Below the pieces are notes generated by a model. The model worked only from the letters and a program-made list of their open reading frames with translations, had not been told where the DNA came from and ran no database searches. Of a DNA stretch of 64,000 nt, positions 17,002-25,522 are shown piece after piece. How positions within the stretch are numbered: the stretch's first letter is position 1; each line of letters begins with the position of its first letter. Source of the DNA: Roseibacillus sp. (GTDB lineage: Bacteria; Verrucomicrobiota; Verrucomicrobiia; Verrucomicrobiales; Akkermansiaceae); NCBI GenBank assembly GCA_028821775.1, contig JAPKFB010000002.1:102578-166577 (forward strand), read 5' to 3'. Position numbers and translations under genes: made by a program.

Positions 17002-18024
17002 ATGGCGCAGAACGAACAAGAGGAACCCTTGCTGGAGGTGCACGACCTTCAGATGTACTTTCCGGTCCGGGGTGGGGTCATGTTCAAGAAGATTGGCGAT
17101 GTGAAGGCGGTCGATGGAGTGTCCCTGAGCATTGGGCGTGGGGAATCCCTGGGGCTGGTCGGAGAGTCCGGATGTGGCAAGTCAACGGTTGGGAAATGCC
17201 TTGTGCGCCTGTTGAAGCCCACCGATGGCAAGGTGATCTTCAAGGAGATGGACATTACGGAGATGAGCCAGCGACGACTTCGTCCGCTCCGTCAGGATAT
17301 CCAGATGGTTTTTCAGGATCCAGTGGAGTCCCTCGATGCGCGCCTTTCAGTGGGCGAGTTGATTGCGGAGCCCTTGCAGATTCATCGGGTGGGAAGTCGT
17401 TCTTCGCGCCGGGAACGAGTCTACGAATTGCTCGACCAGGTGCGCATGCCGCGCTCAGCAGTGGAGAAGTTTCCCTTTGAATTTTCGGGTGGCCAGCGGC
17501 AGCGGATTGGCATCGCGCGTTCGCTGGCGCTGAATCCGGAACTGCTCATTCTCGACGAACCGGTCTCGGCGCTTGACGTATCGGTCCAGAGCCAGGTCCT
17601 CAATTTGCTGGTCGAGTTGCAGCGGGAGCTGGGCCTGAGCTATCTATTCATTGCGCATGACCTCGCGGTGGTGAAGCACATCAGTGATCGGGTGGCGGTG
17701 ATGTATCTTGGCAAGTTGGTCGAGGTTGCCGGAGCGGATGAGATCTATCACAATCCCCGGCATGCCTACACCAAGGCCTTGCTCTCCGCGGTTCCCATCC
17801 CGGATCCGACCGTCAAGCGGGAGAGAAAAGCCTTGGTAGGCGACGTGCCCTCCCCGATCGATCCCCCGGCCGGAAGTGCCTTTGGTCACCGGATCAGTCA
17901 TCCCAAGTACGAAGAAAGTATCGGGATGGATCTGGGACTGGTTGAGATCGAACGCGATCACTGGGTGGCCAGGGATCCTTGTTGTTTGACGAGCGAGGAT
18001 TGGGGGAGAGTTCGTATGTTATAG
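17002..18024 (+). CDS. oppF: peptide ABC transporter ATP-binding protein (OppF/DppF-like)
   Basis: Second ATPase of the importer, 340 residues. Walker A GESGCGKST, signature FSGGQRQRIGIARSLALNP, Walker B LLILDEPVSALDVSVQ, switch His in FIAHDLAVVKHIS. The C-terminal domain has the family's LVGDVPSPIDPPAGSAFGHR block, with Gly-His-Arg where the usual form is CxFHxRC, so the Cys pair of many OppF proteins is absent. It starts 25 bp after oppD. The pair may also energise the ATPase-less OppBC on the minus strand (inference). The operon ends here; purD follows after 76 bp. Confidence 0.94.
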   Translation: MAQNEQEEPLLEVHDLQMYFPVRGGVMFKKIGDVKAVDGVSLSIGRGESLGLVGESGCGKSTVGKCLVRLLKPTDGKVIFKEMDITEMSQRRLRPLRQDIQMVFQDPVESLDARLSVGELIAEPLQIHRVGSRSSRRERVYELLDQVRMPRSAVEKFPFEFSGGQRQRIGIARSLALNPELLILDEPVSALDVSVQSQVLNLLVELQRELGLSYLFIAHDLAVVKHISDRVAVMYLGKLVEVAGADEIYHNPRHAYTKALLSAVPIPDPTVKRERKALVGDVPSPIDPPAGSAFGHRISHPKYEESIGMDLGLVEIERDHWVARDPCCLTSEDWGRVRML

Positions 18025-18100
18025 GGTTATTCACAGTTGTTGGCAGGGGGAAGGGACCCTTGCTCTTGCGAGAATTCGGGAATGCTCTCTTACTCCCGCC

Positions 18101-19351
18101 ATGCGCATCGTTGTCGTAGGAAAGGGTGGTCGGGAGCACGCGTTGATTCGCTCGCTGAGCGAATCGCGGTCGCAGCCCGAGCTCTTCTGTTTTCCGGGGA
18201 GCGATGCGATTTCGGAGTTGGCGAAGCTGGTTGAGGTTGCGGACATGGCGGAGCTCATTGCGTGGATGGGAGCCAATGCGATTGATCTTTGCCTGGCGGG
18301 GGAGGAGAGCTATTTGCTCAAGGACGAAGGCTTGGCAAACCTGTGTGTGAAGAACGGGATTCCCTGTTGGGGACCGCCCAAGGACGCGGCGCAATTGGAA
18401 GGGAGCAAGGAGTTTGCCAAGCAGTTCATGGAGCGCCACGCGATTCCGACCGGTGCGGCGAGCGTGGTGGAGAGTGCCGAGGAGGCGCTGGAAGTGATTG
18501 GCGGAAACTACCCGACGGTGCTGAAGTTTGACGGGCTTGCTGCCGGCAAAGGGGTGGCGGTGTGCCCCGATGAGGCCAGCGCAGGAGAATTCCTTGATGA
18601 AGTCTTTGGCAAGAAGCGATTTGGAGAGGGAAGTATGCTGGTTGAGGAGTGCCTCGTGGGACCGGAGGTCTCCATCTTTGCGGCGGTGAGCGGTGGGGAG
18701 TCCCTCATTTTTACCCCGGCGCGTGACTACAAGTTGATCGGGGAAGGTGACACCGGTGCAAACACTGGCGGAATGGGTGCGGTGGCGAGTCGACAATTGC
18801 TCGATGGGAAACTCATGGAGCGCATTCAGAAGGACGTGATCGGACCGACGATCGATGGCTTGGAATCAGATGGGCTCGGCTATGTGGGCTTCCTGTATTT
18901 TGGACTGATGTTGACCTCGGAAGGCCCGAAGGTGATCGAGTACAACTGTCGCTTTGGTGATCCCGAGTGCCAGGCTGTGATGCCGCTGGTGTCGGGGGAT
19001 TTTGCAGAGTTCTGCCTGGAAGGCGCGCGGGGAAGGTTGAAACCGGAATTGTTGAGCTTTGATGAAGGCTGGAGCGTCGGGGTGATCCTGGCCTCGGGCG
19101 GTTATCCCGCTTCCTCGCACAGTGGAGATGTCATCCGGGGACTGGACAAAGTGGAAGGGGCGCGGGTCTATCACGCGGGGACGCGGAAGAACGGGGACGG
19201 CCAGTGGGAGACGAATGGAGGGCGGGTCCTCGCGGTGGTGGCGGGGGGCGCAGACCGGGTGAGCGCGGTGGAGAAGGCACACGCAGAGGCGGCTAAGGTC
19301 GACTTTGACGGTGCGCAACGAAGAAATGATATCGGGCGGTTGAGTTTTTGA
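18101..19351 (+). CDS. purD: phosphoribosylamine-glycine ligase
   Basis: Second step of purine synthesis: ATP-dependent joining of glycine to phosphoribosylamine (GAR synthetase). The 416-residue length and ATP-grasp architecture fit. MRIVVVGKGGREHAL is the N-terminal substrate loop, LKFDGLAAGKGVAV is the ATP loop, GEGDTGANTGGMGA is the family signature, and the metal-binding Glu/Asn lie in VIEYNCRFGDPECQ. The ATG at 18101 is the natural start. It is followed by an unusual 166-bp gap with an inverted repeat and then by a purE-like gene, so purine genes are loosely clustered. Confidence 0.95.
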   Translation: MRIVVVGKGGREHALIRSLSESRSQPELFCFPGSDAISELAKLVEVADMAELIAWMGANAIDLCLAGEESYLLKDEGLANLCVKNGIPCWGPPKDAAQLEGSKEFAKQFMERHAIPTGAASVVESAEEALEVIGGNYPTVLKFDGLAAGKGVAVCPDEASAGEFLDEVFGKKRFGEGSMLVEECLVGPEVSIFAAVSGGESLIFTPARDYKLIGEGDTGANTGGMGAVASRQLLDGKLMERIQKDVIGPTIDGLESDGLGYVGFLYFGLMLTSEGPKVIEYNCRFGDPECQAVMPLVSGDFAEFCLEGARGRLKPELLSFDEGWSVGVILASGGYPASSHSGDVIRGLDKVEGARVYHAGTRKNGDGQWETNGGRVLAVVAGGADRVSAVEKAHAEAAKVDFDGAQRRNDIGRLSF

Positions 19352-19459
19352 GCAACAGAAGGAGCTCGAGAAATGAGAGTCCGGAGCCGGAGAAGAGGAG
19401 CCGCGGGAATAACAGCTCGCGAGACTTGCCCGCAAAGACCCCTTAGGAGACTGTTGCTC
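19350..19459. repeat. 110-bp stretch bounded by a 9-bp inverted repeat
   Basis: GAGCAACAG at 19350-19358, overlapping the purD stop region, is exactly mirrored by CTGTTGCTC at 19451-19459. Inside are several purine-rich and GC-rich short repeats (CGGAGCCGGAGAAGAGGAGCC). It could be a structured RNA leader for the purE-like gene or a small dispersed element; I see no tRNA fold in it. Confidence 0.35.
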
Positions 19460-19517
19460 CAGCTAGCAAACAAGCGCGCGAATATTCAACCGACTCATAA
19501 CCTGCCAGAACCAGCCC

Positions 19518-19928
19518 ATGAAAGTCATCCTGATTTACGGAAGCAAAAACGATAAGCCCTTCATGCAGCCTGCGCGCGATTATCTCGAGGCCGAGAAGCT
19601 GGAATACGTGGAGGAGGTTCTCTCCGCGCATCGCAATCTCTCCGAGTTGATCGAGTATCTGGGCAAGTTGGAGGAGAGTGGGGAGAAGGGCGTCATCCTT
19701 GCGATCGCGGGACTGGCAGCAGCCTTGCCGGGGGTGGTGGTGATGAAGACCTCCTTGCCGGTGATCGGAGTGCCGGTGCCGGGCGGTCCGCTCAACGGGA
19801 TCGATGCCCTGCTCTCGATTTCGCAGTTGCCGGGAGGGGTTCCCGCAACCACGGTGGGTCTGCACAGCAAGGCACCGATGAATGCCGCGATGGCCGCGCA
19901 TCGGATTCTCAAGCTGGCGGAAGGCTAA
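19518..19928 (+). CDS. purE: PurE-like 5-(carboxyamino)imidazole ribonucleotide mutase / AIR carboxylase
   Basis: Purine pathway enzyme forming CAIR, 136 residues. PurE features: GSKND at the phosphate-binding loop (Ser9, Asp12), SAHR at 36-39 with the conserved active-site His38, VIGVPVPGGPLNGIDALLSI, and LPGGVPATTV. The second conserved His of class I PurE, in AGGAAHLPG, is replaced: the segment here reads AGLAAALPG with Ala69. Class II (CO2-using) PurE also lacks that His, so this could be a PurK-independent form; no purK is nearby. Similarity outside the motif is closer to class I. The ATG at 19518 gives the family start. Confidence 0.8.
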   Translation: MKVILIYGSKNDKPFMQPARDYLEAEKLEYVEEVLSAHRNLSELIEYLGKLEESGEKGVILAIAGLAAALPGVVVMKTSLPVIGVPVPGGPLNGIDALLSISQLPGGVPATTVGLHSKAPMNAAMAAHRILKLAEG

Positions 19929-19959
19929 CTACGAAAGACGAGAAGGAGGAACGACCGAG

Positions 19960-20484
19960 ATGGCAGTGGTAATGAATGCAGCGGCAATTGGGGAGGCGGT
20001 AGCGACTCTCGTGGAGAAGATCTGTGCCACCGCTCGGCGGGAACGAGTTGCCATTGTGGGGATCCGAAGCCGGGGGGATGAAGTGGCGGAGCGGGTGTGT
20101 GCGGCCCTGAGCAAGGAGGGGATCGAGCACGACTACGGAATGATCGATATTTCTCTCTATCGCGACGACCTCTCGCACCTCGCCGAGAATCCCAAGCTGC
20201 AAAGCAGTGAGATCACCTTCCAGATGGATGGCGCGCACATCATCCTGATCGACGATGTGCTCTTCACAGGGCGAACGATTCGAGCGGCCCTGGACGCCCT
20301 GACTGACTACGGGCGCCCGGCCCGGATCCAATTGGCGATCCTGATCGACCGGGGGCATCGGGAGATCCCGATCCAGCCGGACTACGTGGGAGCGACCCTG
20401 GAGACCGCGCGCATGGACCACGTTCTGGTCCGGTTGAAAAATACTGATGGCGAAGACGCCGTGGAGCTGGTAACGAACTCGTAA
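19960..20484 (+). CDS. pyrR: PyrR-type bifunctional regulator / uracil phosphoribosyltransferase
   Basis: PRTase-fold protein of 174 residues. PyrR controls pyrimidine genes in Gram-positives by binding mRNA and can also have UPRTase activity. The PRPP loop is ILIDDVLFTGRTIRAAL; other PyrR features are GIRSRGDEVAER, DISLYRDDL and LIDRGHREIPIQPDYVG, the last typical of PyrR. AGGAGG (about 19944-19949) precedes the ATG at 19960; the open frame continues upstream into purE and was not used. It starts the pyrRBC operon, 3 bp before pyrB. I see no clear attenuator hairpin set upstream, so whether it acts as an RNA-binding regulator here is open. Confidence 0.9.
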   Translation: MAVVMNAAAIGEAVATLVEKICATARRERVAIVGIRSRGDEVAERVCAALSKEGIEHDYGMIDISLYRDDLSHLAENPKLQSSEITFQMDGAHIILIDDVLFTGRTIRAALDALTDYGRPARIQLAILIDRGHREIPIQPDYVGATLETARMDHVLVRLKNTDGEDAVELVTNS

Positions 20485-20487
20485 CGA

Positions 20488-21435
20488 ATGGCCCGCAAGG
20501 ACTTTCTCGATATCGCCTCGTTAACCCGGGAGGAGGTCGACCATTTGTTGGATCAAGCGACTCCCTTCAAGGAGCTCTTCACCCGCTCGGTAAAGAAAGT
20601 CCCTGCCCTGAAGGGAAAATCGGTCCTCACCCTCTTCTATGAGCCGAGCACCCGGACTCATTCCTCCTTCGAAGTGGCGGCCAAGCGTCTCTCCGCGGAC
20701 GTGATCGATCTGGACGTTCCACACTCCTCGGCGGTGAAGGGGGAGACCGTGAAGGACACGGTGGATACCTTGCAGGCGATGCGGGCGGATTACATCGTGG
20801 TGCGGCACAAGATGTCCGGCCTGCCGCAGGCCATTGCGCGGCAAACCAAGGCGTCGGTGATCAATGCTGGTGACGGCGCCCATGCCCATCCGACCCAGGC
20901 CCTGCTGGATGCCTTTACCTTGAAGGAAGTGTTCCCCTCCCCGGCGGGAAAGAAAGTTCTCATTGTGGGAGACATTCTCCACAGCCGGGTGGCACGCTCG
21001 ACGAGCAACCTCTTCTTGAAGCTGGGAGTGGAGGTTGGATTCCTGGGACCCGGCTCACTGGTGCCCAAGCTGGGACCGGCGGGGATCACGCGCTTCACTG
21101 ACTTTGAGGAAGCACTCAAGTGGGGCCCCGATGTGGTTTACCTCCTGCGGGTGCAGATGGAGCGGCAGGATGTGCCGAGCTTTCCCGGTCTCCAGGAGTA
21201 CCATCGGGTCTATGGAGTCACCCAGGAACGATTCAAGCAGATCCAGGGCGAGGGGACCTACATCATGCACCCCGGACCGGTGAATCGCGGAGTGGAACTT
21301 TGTCACGAAGTGATGGACTACGAACATAGTCTCATCAATCAGCAGGTCGAGAATGGGATCGCGGCGCGGATGGCTGTGCTCTATTGGCTCAAGCCGGGAA
21401 CGAGCGAAGGAGAACCGCAACACGAGACAGATTAA
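20488..21435 (+). CDS. pyrB: aspartate carbamoyltransferase catalytic subunit
   Basis: Makes N-carbamoyl-aspartate from carbamoyl phosphate and aspartate. The 315 residues contain the carbamoyl-phosphate loop PSTRTHSSFE (the catalytic Arg is kept; the next Arg of the common STRTR form is His), SSAVKGETVKDT with the 80s-loop Lys, HPTQALLDAFT, and the aspartate-domain MHPGPVNRGVEL. It starts 3 bp after pyrR. No pyrI regulatory-subunit gene follows; the next gene is pyrC, as in pyrRBC-type operons. Confidence 0.96.
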   Translation: MARKDFLDIASLTREEVDHLLDQATPFKELFTRSVKKVPALKGKSVLTLFYEPSTRTHSSFEVAAKRLSADVIDLDVPHSSAVKGETVKDTVDTLQAMRADYIVVRHKMSGLPQAIARQTKASVINAGDGAHAHPTQALLDAFTLKEVFPSPAGKKVLIVGDILHSRVARSTSNLFLKLGVEVGFLGPGSLVPKLGPAGITRFTDFEEALKWGPDVVYLLRVQMERQDVPSFPGLQEYHRVYGVTQERFKQIQGEGTYIMHPGPVNRGVELCHEVMDYEHSLINQQVENGIAARMAVLYWLKPGTSEGEPQHETD

Positions 21436-21440
21436 GGACG

Positions 21441-22718
21441 ATGAGTTTGTTGTTCAAAGGAGGGAAGATCGCGGCAGAGGAAGGTCCTCTGGTGCCGGGG
21501 GATGTCCTGGTTGTGGATGGAGTGATCACGGCGGTGGGGAAGAAGTTGGAGGCGCCGAAAGGGGTGCGGGTGGTGGACGTGACGGGCAGGATCGTGGCTC
21601 CGGCGATGTTTGATTCCCATGTGCATTTTCGAGAGCCGGGACAGGAACACAAGGAGGACCTCGCCCATGGTAGCGAGGCTGCGATCAATGGAGGAGTCAC
21701 CGGGGTGGTGATGATGCCGAACACCAGTCCGGCGATTGATTCTGCGGGAGTGGTGCGGACCTTGTTGGACAAGGCTGCGGAGGTCTCGCGGATCCCGGTG
21801 TATACCTCGGGATGCATCACCAAGGGACGCGCGGGAACGGAGTTGGCGGGGATCGATGGCATGCGGAAGCTGGGAGTGACCATGCTCACCGACGATGGCG
21901 ATCCGGTGGTGGATCCCGCTCTGCTCAAGAACGCGATGGAGTACGCGACACCCTTTGGGATGTTTTTTGCGAGCCACTGTGAAGTGCCCGAGCTCGCTGG
22001 TCCTCGCGCGCTCAACGAAGGCAAGGTGAGCTATGAACTGGGGATCAAGGGCAGCCCGGCCTGCAGTGAAGAGATTTGCATGGACCGCGATATCCGTCTG
22101 GCCCATGCGGCCGGCGCCCATGTGCACATTCAGCATGTCTCCTCTGCGCTCGGGATGGAGACCATCCGATGGTGGAAGGAGCGAGGAGTGCGTGTGACGG
22201 CGGAGGTCTCGCCCCATCACCTCATTTTCAACGAGGATGACATCGGGGATTACGATACTCACTACAAGATGAATCCCCCGTTGCGCACCGAGGAAGACAA
22301 CGCCGCGCTCTTGGCAGGATTGAAAGAGGGCGTATTCGACCTGATCGCGACCGATCACGCCCCGCACAGTGAGTTTGAGAAATCACAGGACTTTGTGACC
22401 GCGCCCAATGGGATCACGGGGCTGGAGAGCGCCTTGGTTTCGCTCTTTGATCGCTTTGTGGTGCCTGGAGAGTTCGGATGGGATCTCCTTGTGAAGCGTT
22501 ACTCGGCAGAACCGCGGCGTATGATGGGCTTGCCCGCGGTGCCGATCGAGGAAGGGAAACCGGCGGAATTGATCGTGTTCGATCCGGCGGGAGAGACGAC
22601 CTTCACGCGGGAGTTCATGAAATCCAAGAGCGCGAATACGCCCTTTCTGGACCAGACGTTGAAAGGGAGCGTGGACTTAGTGTTGCTCGGGAACGAGATT
22701 CTCTTGGAGAGAGACTAG
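21441..22718 (+). CDS. pyrC: dihydroorotase
   Basis: Amidohydrolase closing the dihydroorotate ring, third step of pyrimidine synthesis. The 425 residues have the metal-binding DSHVHFREPGQEHKED, MMPNTSPAID, HIQHVSS, and ATDHAPHSEFEK with the catalytic Asp; this is the class I (Bacillus PyrC-like) form. The ATG at 21441 with AAGGACG just before it is the start; the frame reaches back into pyrB but the upstream codons are shadow. It is the last gene of the pyrRBC operon. A family-B repeat (22725-22805) separates it from the convergent fluC gene. Confidence 0.95.
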   Translation: MSLLFKGGKIAAEEGPLVPGDVLVVDGVITAVGKKLEAPKGVRVVDVTGRIVAPAMFDSHVHFREPGQEHKEDLAHGSEAAINGGVTGVVMMPNTSPAIDSAGVVRTLLDKAAEVSRIPVYTSGCITKGRAGTELAGIDGMRKLGVTMLTDDGDPVVDPALLKNAMEYATPFGMFFASHCEVPELAGPRALNEGKVSYELGIKGSPACSEEICMDRDIRLAHAAGAHVHIQHVSSALGMETIRWWKERGVRVTAEVSPHHLIFNEDDIGDYDTHYKMNPPLRTEEDNAALLAGLKEGVFDLIATDHAPHSEFEKSQDFVTAPNGITGLESALVSLFDRFVVPGEFGWDLLVKRYSAEPRRMMGLPAVPIEEGKPAELIVFDPAGETTFTREFMKSKSANTPFLDQTLKGSVDLVLLGNEILLERD

Positions 22719-22740
22719 ATCTGCACATTCGGCGCCCGCT

Positions 22741-22809
22741 CTGGGGCAAGGGCGCTGCGACCCCTTCCGGGGCCGGGGCCCAATCTTAACCTTGCGCCAT
22801 TCCTGCTAA
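22741..22809 (-). repeat. dispersed repeat family B, copy 1 (minus orientation)
   Basis: Between pyrC and fluC. On the minus strand it reads CTTAGCAGGAATGGCGCAAG, then GTTAAG and the GGGTCGCAG motif, the same core as at 41755-41880 and 47378-47590. Such GC-rich intergenic repeats sit between convergent or unrelated genes in this window and could fold into hairpins. Confidence 0.6.
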
Positions 22810-23189
22810 GAGGCTGCGGGGGTGACGAGGCGCAACCCGGCCCAGACGGCGAGGACGCCGAGGAGGACGGAGAGGACGATGTTCATGACCGCGATGAGGG
22901 GAAGGCCGTCGTTGATGGCTTCGAAGGTGTCGCGGCTGAAGGTGGAAAAGGTGGTGAAGCCGCCAAGGAAGCCGGTGACGAGAAGGGGGAAGACCCAGGC
23001 GGGATTCTTTTGGGCGAAGTATCCGAAGACGCAGCCGATGAGGAAGCAGCCAAGGAGATTGCAGGCGAGGATGCCGAGCGGAAATTTGTGAAGGCTGGTT
23101 TTGAGGGTGATCTTCTCGATTCCGGAGGAGAGGCCCCAGCGAGAGAGTGCGCCCAGGCCACCGCCAAGAAAAATGAGCAACGCGTTCAC
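22806..23189 (-). CDS. fluC: fluoride channel FluC (CrcB)
   Basis: Dual-topology F- export channel of 127 residues. Four helices (about 2-22, 38-58, 68-88, 98-119) and the signature GFLGGFTTFSTFSRD with the Phe box, plus the N-terminal GGGLGALSRW with its conserved Arg, identify the family. The start is GTG at 23189. It lies 77 bp downstream of the metal ABC permease on the same strand, so it may share that transcript. I looked for a fluoride riboswitch between the two genes and did not see its conserved core. Confidence 0.93.
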   Translation of the reverse strand: MNALLIFLGGGLGALSRWGLSSGIEKITLKTSLHKFPLGILACNLLGCFLIGCVFGYFAQKNPAWVFPLLVTGFLGGFTTFSTFSRDTFEAINDGLPLIAVMNIVLSVLLGVLAVWAGLRLVTPAAS

Positions 23190-23266
23190 GAGAAGAGGGA
23201 GGAGGGATGGATCAAACTATCACGGGCCAAATTCCAGAGCTATTTCCAGGAGAGGGGTCCCAATGA

Positions 23267-24121
23267 TCAGGAGTTGGAAGAGGATTGCCGGAGTTTGGTC
23301 AGAAAGCCGTATTTGGGCGAGAGGAGAAATGCGAACAGAAAGAGAGCTCCGAGGACGATCACGATCGCGGGGCCGGCCGAGACGTTGGTCCAGTAGGCGA
23401 GGAGGAGGGCGCTCACGGAGCCGAGAGCCCCGAGGATGCCGCCGCCCCAGAAGAGGAGGGGAGTGCGGTTGGTGAGGAGGGAGATGGTGGCGGCGGGGGC
23501 GACGAGGAGCCCGACGCTGAGGACGCAACCGACGGCTTGGAGGGAGGTCACCAGGGCGAGGATGAGGAGACCGAAGAGGAGGTAGTTCATGGCCCGGACC
23601 GGGACGCCCTGCGCAGCCGCGACATCTGACTCGAAAAGGGTGAGCAGAAGGGGGCGGAAGAAGATGTTAGAGAGGAGGAGGATGAGGCAGCCGATGCCGA
23701 AGGCGAGCCAGAGATCGGCGGAGCTCACGAGGCGGATGTCGCCAAAGAGCCAGTGTTCGAGCTCGCGGTTGCCCGTCTCGAGGAGGGGAAGGAGGGCCAC
23801 TCCGAGGGCGAAGGCGGAGGTGTAAAGGATGGCGAGAGCAGTGCCTTGGGCGACGCGCGAAGATCGCGAAACCACGACCGAGCCGAGACCCACGAAGAGA
23901 GCGGCAGCGAGAGCGCCGATGAAGGCGTTGGCTTGGGTCAGGGCGCCCGTGACCAGGATGCCGAGGGCGATCCCGGGCAACATGGTGTGCGAAAGGGCGC
24001 TCACCGAAAGCGCGGTGCGACGGAGGACCACAAAGCCGCTGAAGAAGCCGTTGGTGAACCCGATCAGGAGTCCCGCGAGGAGCGCACGCTGAAAGAAGGG
24101 GTCTTGGAAGGGGGCGAGCAT
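23267..24121 (-). CDS. metal ABC transporter permease (ZnuB/MntB/TroC family)
   Basis: ABC-3 family permease of 284 residues for Zn/Mn/Fe uptake. About eight hydrophobic segments are seen; the family block FFSGFVVLRRTALSVSALSHTMLPGIALG lies near residues 28-56 and the conserved GLLVAPAATISLLTNR near 228-243. It starts (ATG 24121) 24 bp after the ATPase gene at 24146-24898. No metal-binding periplasmic protein (ZnuA/MntC) is encoded in this window. The metal cannot be told from the permease; a Fur-family-like palindrome upstream supports metal control. Confidence 0.9.
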   Translation of the reverse strand: MLAPFQDPFFQRALLAGLLIGFTNGFFSGFVVLRRTALSVSALSHTMLPGIALGILVTGALTQANAFIGALAAALFVGLGSVVVSRSSRVAQGTALAILYTSAFALGVALLPLLETGNRELEHWLFGDIRLVSSADLWLAFGIGCLILLLSNIFFRPLLLTLFESDVAAAQGVPVRAMNYLLFGLLILALVTSLQAVGCVLSVGLLVAPAATISLLTNRTPLLFWGGGILGALGSVSALLLAYWTNVSAGPAIVIVLGALFLFAFLLSPKYGFLTKLRQSSSNS

Positions 24122-24145
24122 GGAGGCAGAGGCAGGAGGAGGAAG

Positions 24146-24898
24146 TTAGACCGCGAAGGCTTGCTGGATGGAATCAGGAGTGAGGACTTCGGTGGTGGGG
24201 CCAAAGCTCAGTTGGGAGCGGTTGAGCAGGAGGGTTTGGTTGAAGAGGGCGGGTGCGGAATCGAGATCGTGATGGGAAGAGATGATGAGGCGGCCTTCTT
24301 CGGAGAGATCGGAGAGGAGGGCGGCTAGGGACTCGGAAGCATTGTGGTCGAGGCCGGTGAAGGGTTCGTCGAAGAGAAGGACGTGTGCTTCCTGGGAGAG
24401 GGCCCGCGCAAGGAAGGCGCGCTGTTGTTGGCCCCCGGAGAGTTCGCAGATCTGGCGGTCGTGGAGGTCGGCGATGGCGAGGGTCTCGAGGGCGCGGTCG
24501 ACCGCTTGGTCGTCGGCGGCACGGTAGCGTTTCCAAAGACCGAGGTGAGGGTAACGGCCCATCTCCACCAAACCGCGGACGGTGATGGGAAAGGACCAGT
24601 CGACTTCTTCGCGCTGGGGAAGGTAGGCAAATTCGCGTGACCACTTGTTGACCGCAGTGCCTCGCCATTGAATGGTGCCGGAGCGGCGTGGGACGAGCCC
24701 GGCGATTGCTTTGAGAAGGGTGGACTTGCCGGCTCCGTTGGGACCGATGAGAGCGACGCGATTGCCGCAGGAGGTAGCCAGGGCAATGTTCTCGAGCGCC
24801 GGGACCGCTCCGTAGGACACGCTGAGGTTCTCGATCACCAATTCGTGATGGTGATCATGATGCGCGCAGCCGTCGTGGGAGTGGGGAGGGGAAGTCAA
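24146..24898 (-). CDS. metal ABC transporter ATPase (ZnuC/MntA/TroB family)
   Basis: ATP-binding subunit of the metal importer, 250 residues. It opens with a His-rich run (seven His among residues 6-19: HSH, HHDHHH), a plausible metal sensor or buffer. Walker A is GPNGAGKST, the signature is LSGGQQQRAFLARAL, Walker B is VLLFDEPFTGLD, and the switch His is in ISSHHD. The start shown is TTG at 24898, needed for the His-rich end; a later start would lose it. It precedes the permease on the same strand. The Q-loop segment AYLPQREEVDWSFPITV is typical of the Zn/Mn family. Confidence 0.9.
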   Translation of the reverse strand: MTSPPHSHDGCAHHDHHHELVIENLSVSYGAVPALENIALATSCGNRVALIGPNGAGKSTLLKAIAGLVPRRSGTIQWRGTAVNKWSREFAYLPQREEVDWSFPITVRGLVEMGRYPHLGLWKRYRAADDQAVDRALETLAIADLHDRQICELSGGQQQRAFLARALSQEAHVLLFDEPFTGLDHNASESLAALLSDLSEEGRLIISSHHDLDSAPALFNQTLLLNRSQLSFGPTTEVLTPDSIQQAFAV

Positions 24899-24941
24899 GG
24901 GTGGGAAGGTGGGAAGGTGGGAAGGTGTCGCGGCCTCCGGA

Positions 24942-25406
24942 TTAGTGGTGAGGGTTTGGCGAAGGTGGTGCGAAGCTCACTTCGATCGGGCGGGCTTCGT
25001 CTGGGTGGGAAGAGTCGTAGTGGTAGCTTGCGGAGGGGAGATGGTCGGGTTCGAGGTCGAGACGGAGGAACTTGTGCTCATGAGGGGAGACCCAGACGAT
25101 TTTGAGGGTTGGGTTCCAGAGGTGGTCAACGATGGCGAGCTCGGCTTCGTGCTCAATGATGCGGCCCTCGACGGGGATCTCGATGACGCGGCCGGAAGGT
25201 TCGACGAATTGAAGGGATTCTGCCGGAGAGGAAAGCTTGACGGTGAGGAGGGTCGGAATGAGAGCGCTTGGGGAGGCCGGATCATCGGGTTCCGGGGATT
25301 CGGGAAGGAACTGACGGGCATTTCCGAGTACCACGGTCACGAGAACGCTTGTGAAGGACATCGCGATCACAAGAAAGAGAGCCCGTAGAATGGGATTTCC
25401 GCGCAT
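24942..25406 (-). CDS. membrane-anchored hypothetical protein next to the metal transporter
   Basis: Predicted 154 residues: one N-terminal hydrophobic helix (about 8-29), then a soluble domain of short beta strands (LTVKLSSPAESLQFVEPSG, RVIEIPVEGRIIEHEAELAI). It ends in a His/Pro-containing tail (SYHYDSSHPDE, PNPHH). No family recognised. It is the first gene after the Fur-family-like palindrome and 43 bp upstream of the ATPase, so it is likely to be co-regulated with metal uptake. It is not a cluster-9 binding protein by length or motif, so it does not replace ZnuA. A small periplasmic metal-handling role is a guess from context. Confidence 0.65.
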   Translation of the reverse strand: MRGNPILRALFLVIAMSFTSVLVTVVLGNARQFLPESPEPDDPASPSALIPTLLTVKLSSPAESLQFVEPSGRVIEIPVEGRIIEHEAELAIVDHLWNPTLKIVWVSPHEHKFLRLDLEPDHLPSASYHYDSSHPDEARPIEVSFAPPSPNPHH

Positions 25407-25522
25407 GAGTGGTAGGGTAAGAAGGTTCGAGCTGCGCCTCGAGGCGGTCGAGACGGCAGGTCCCGAATGCGGTGGCGAGGACGTCCCGGTCCTTGGGCGG
25501 CAAGCTTAAGGGATTTGGCGCT

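Noticed and set aside
19929..19959. PyrR-type attenuator before pyrR
   Set aside because: Only 31 bp separate purE and pyrR, too short for terminator/antiterminator structures.
23190..23266. Fluoride riboswitch before fluC
   Set aside because: The 77-bp gap does not show the conserved riboswitch core on the minus strand.
25282..25503. Short minus-strand ORF overlapping the start of the 154-residue gene, just after the Fur-like palindrome
   Set aside because: It begins with TTG, overlaps a better gene and becomes low-quality after about 35 codons. A leader peptide is possible, but I cannot support it.
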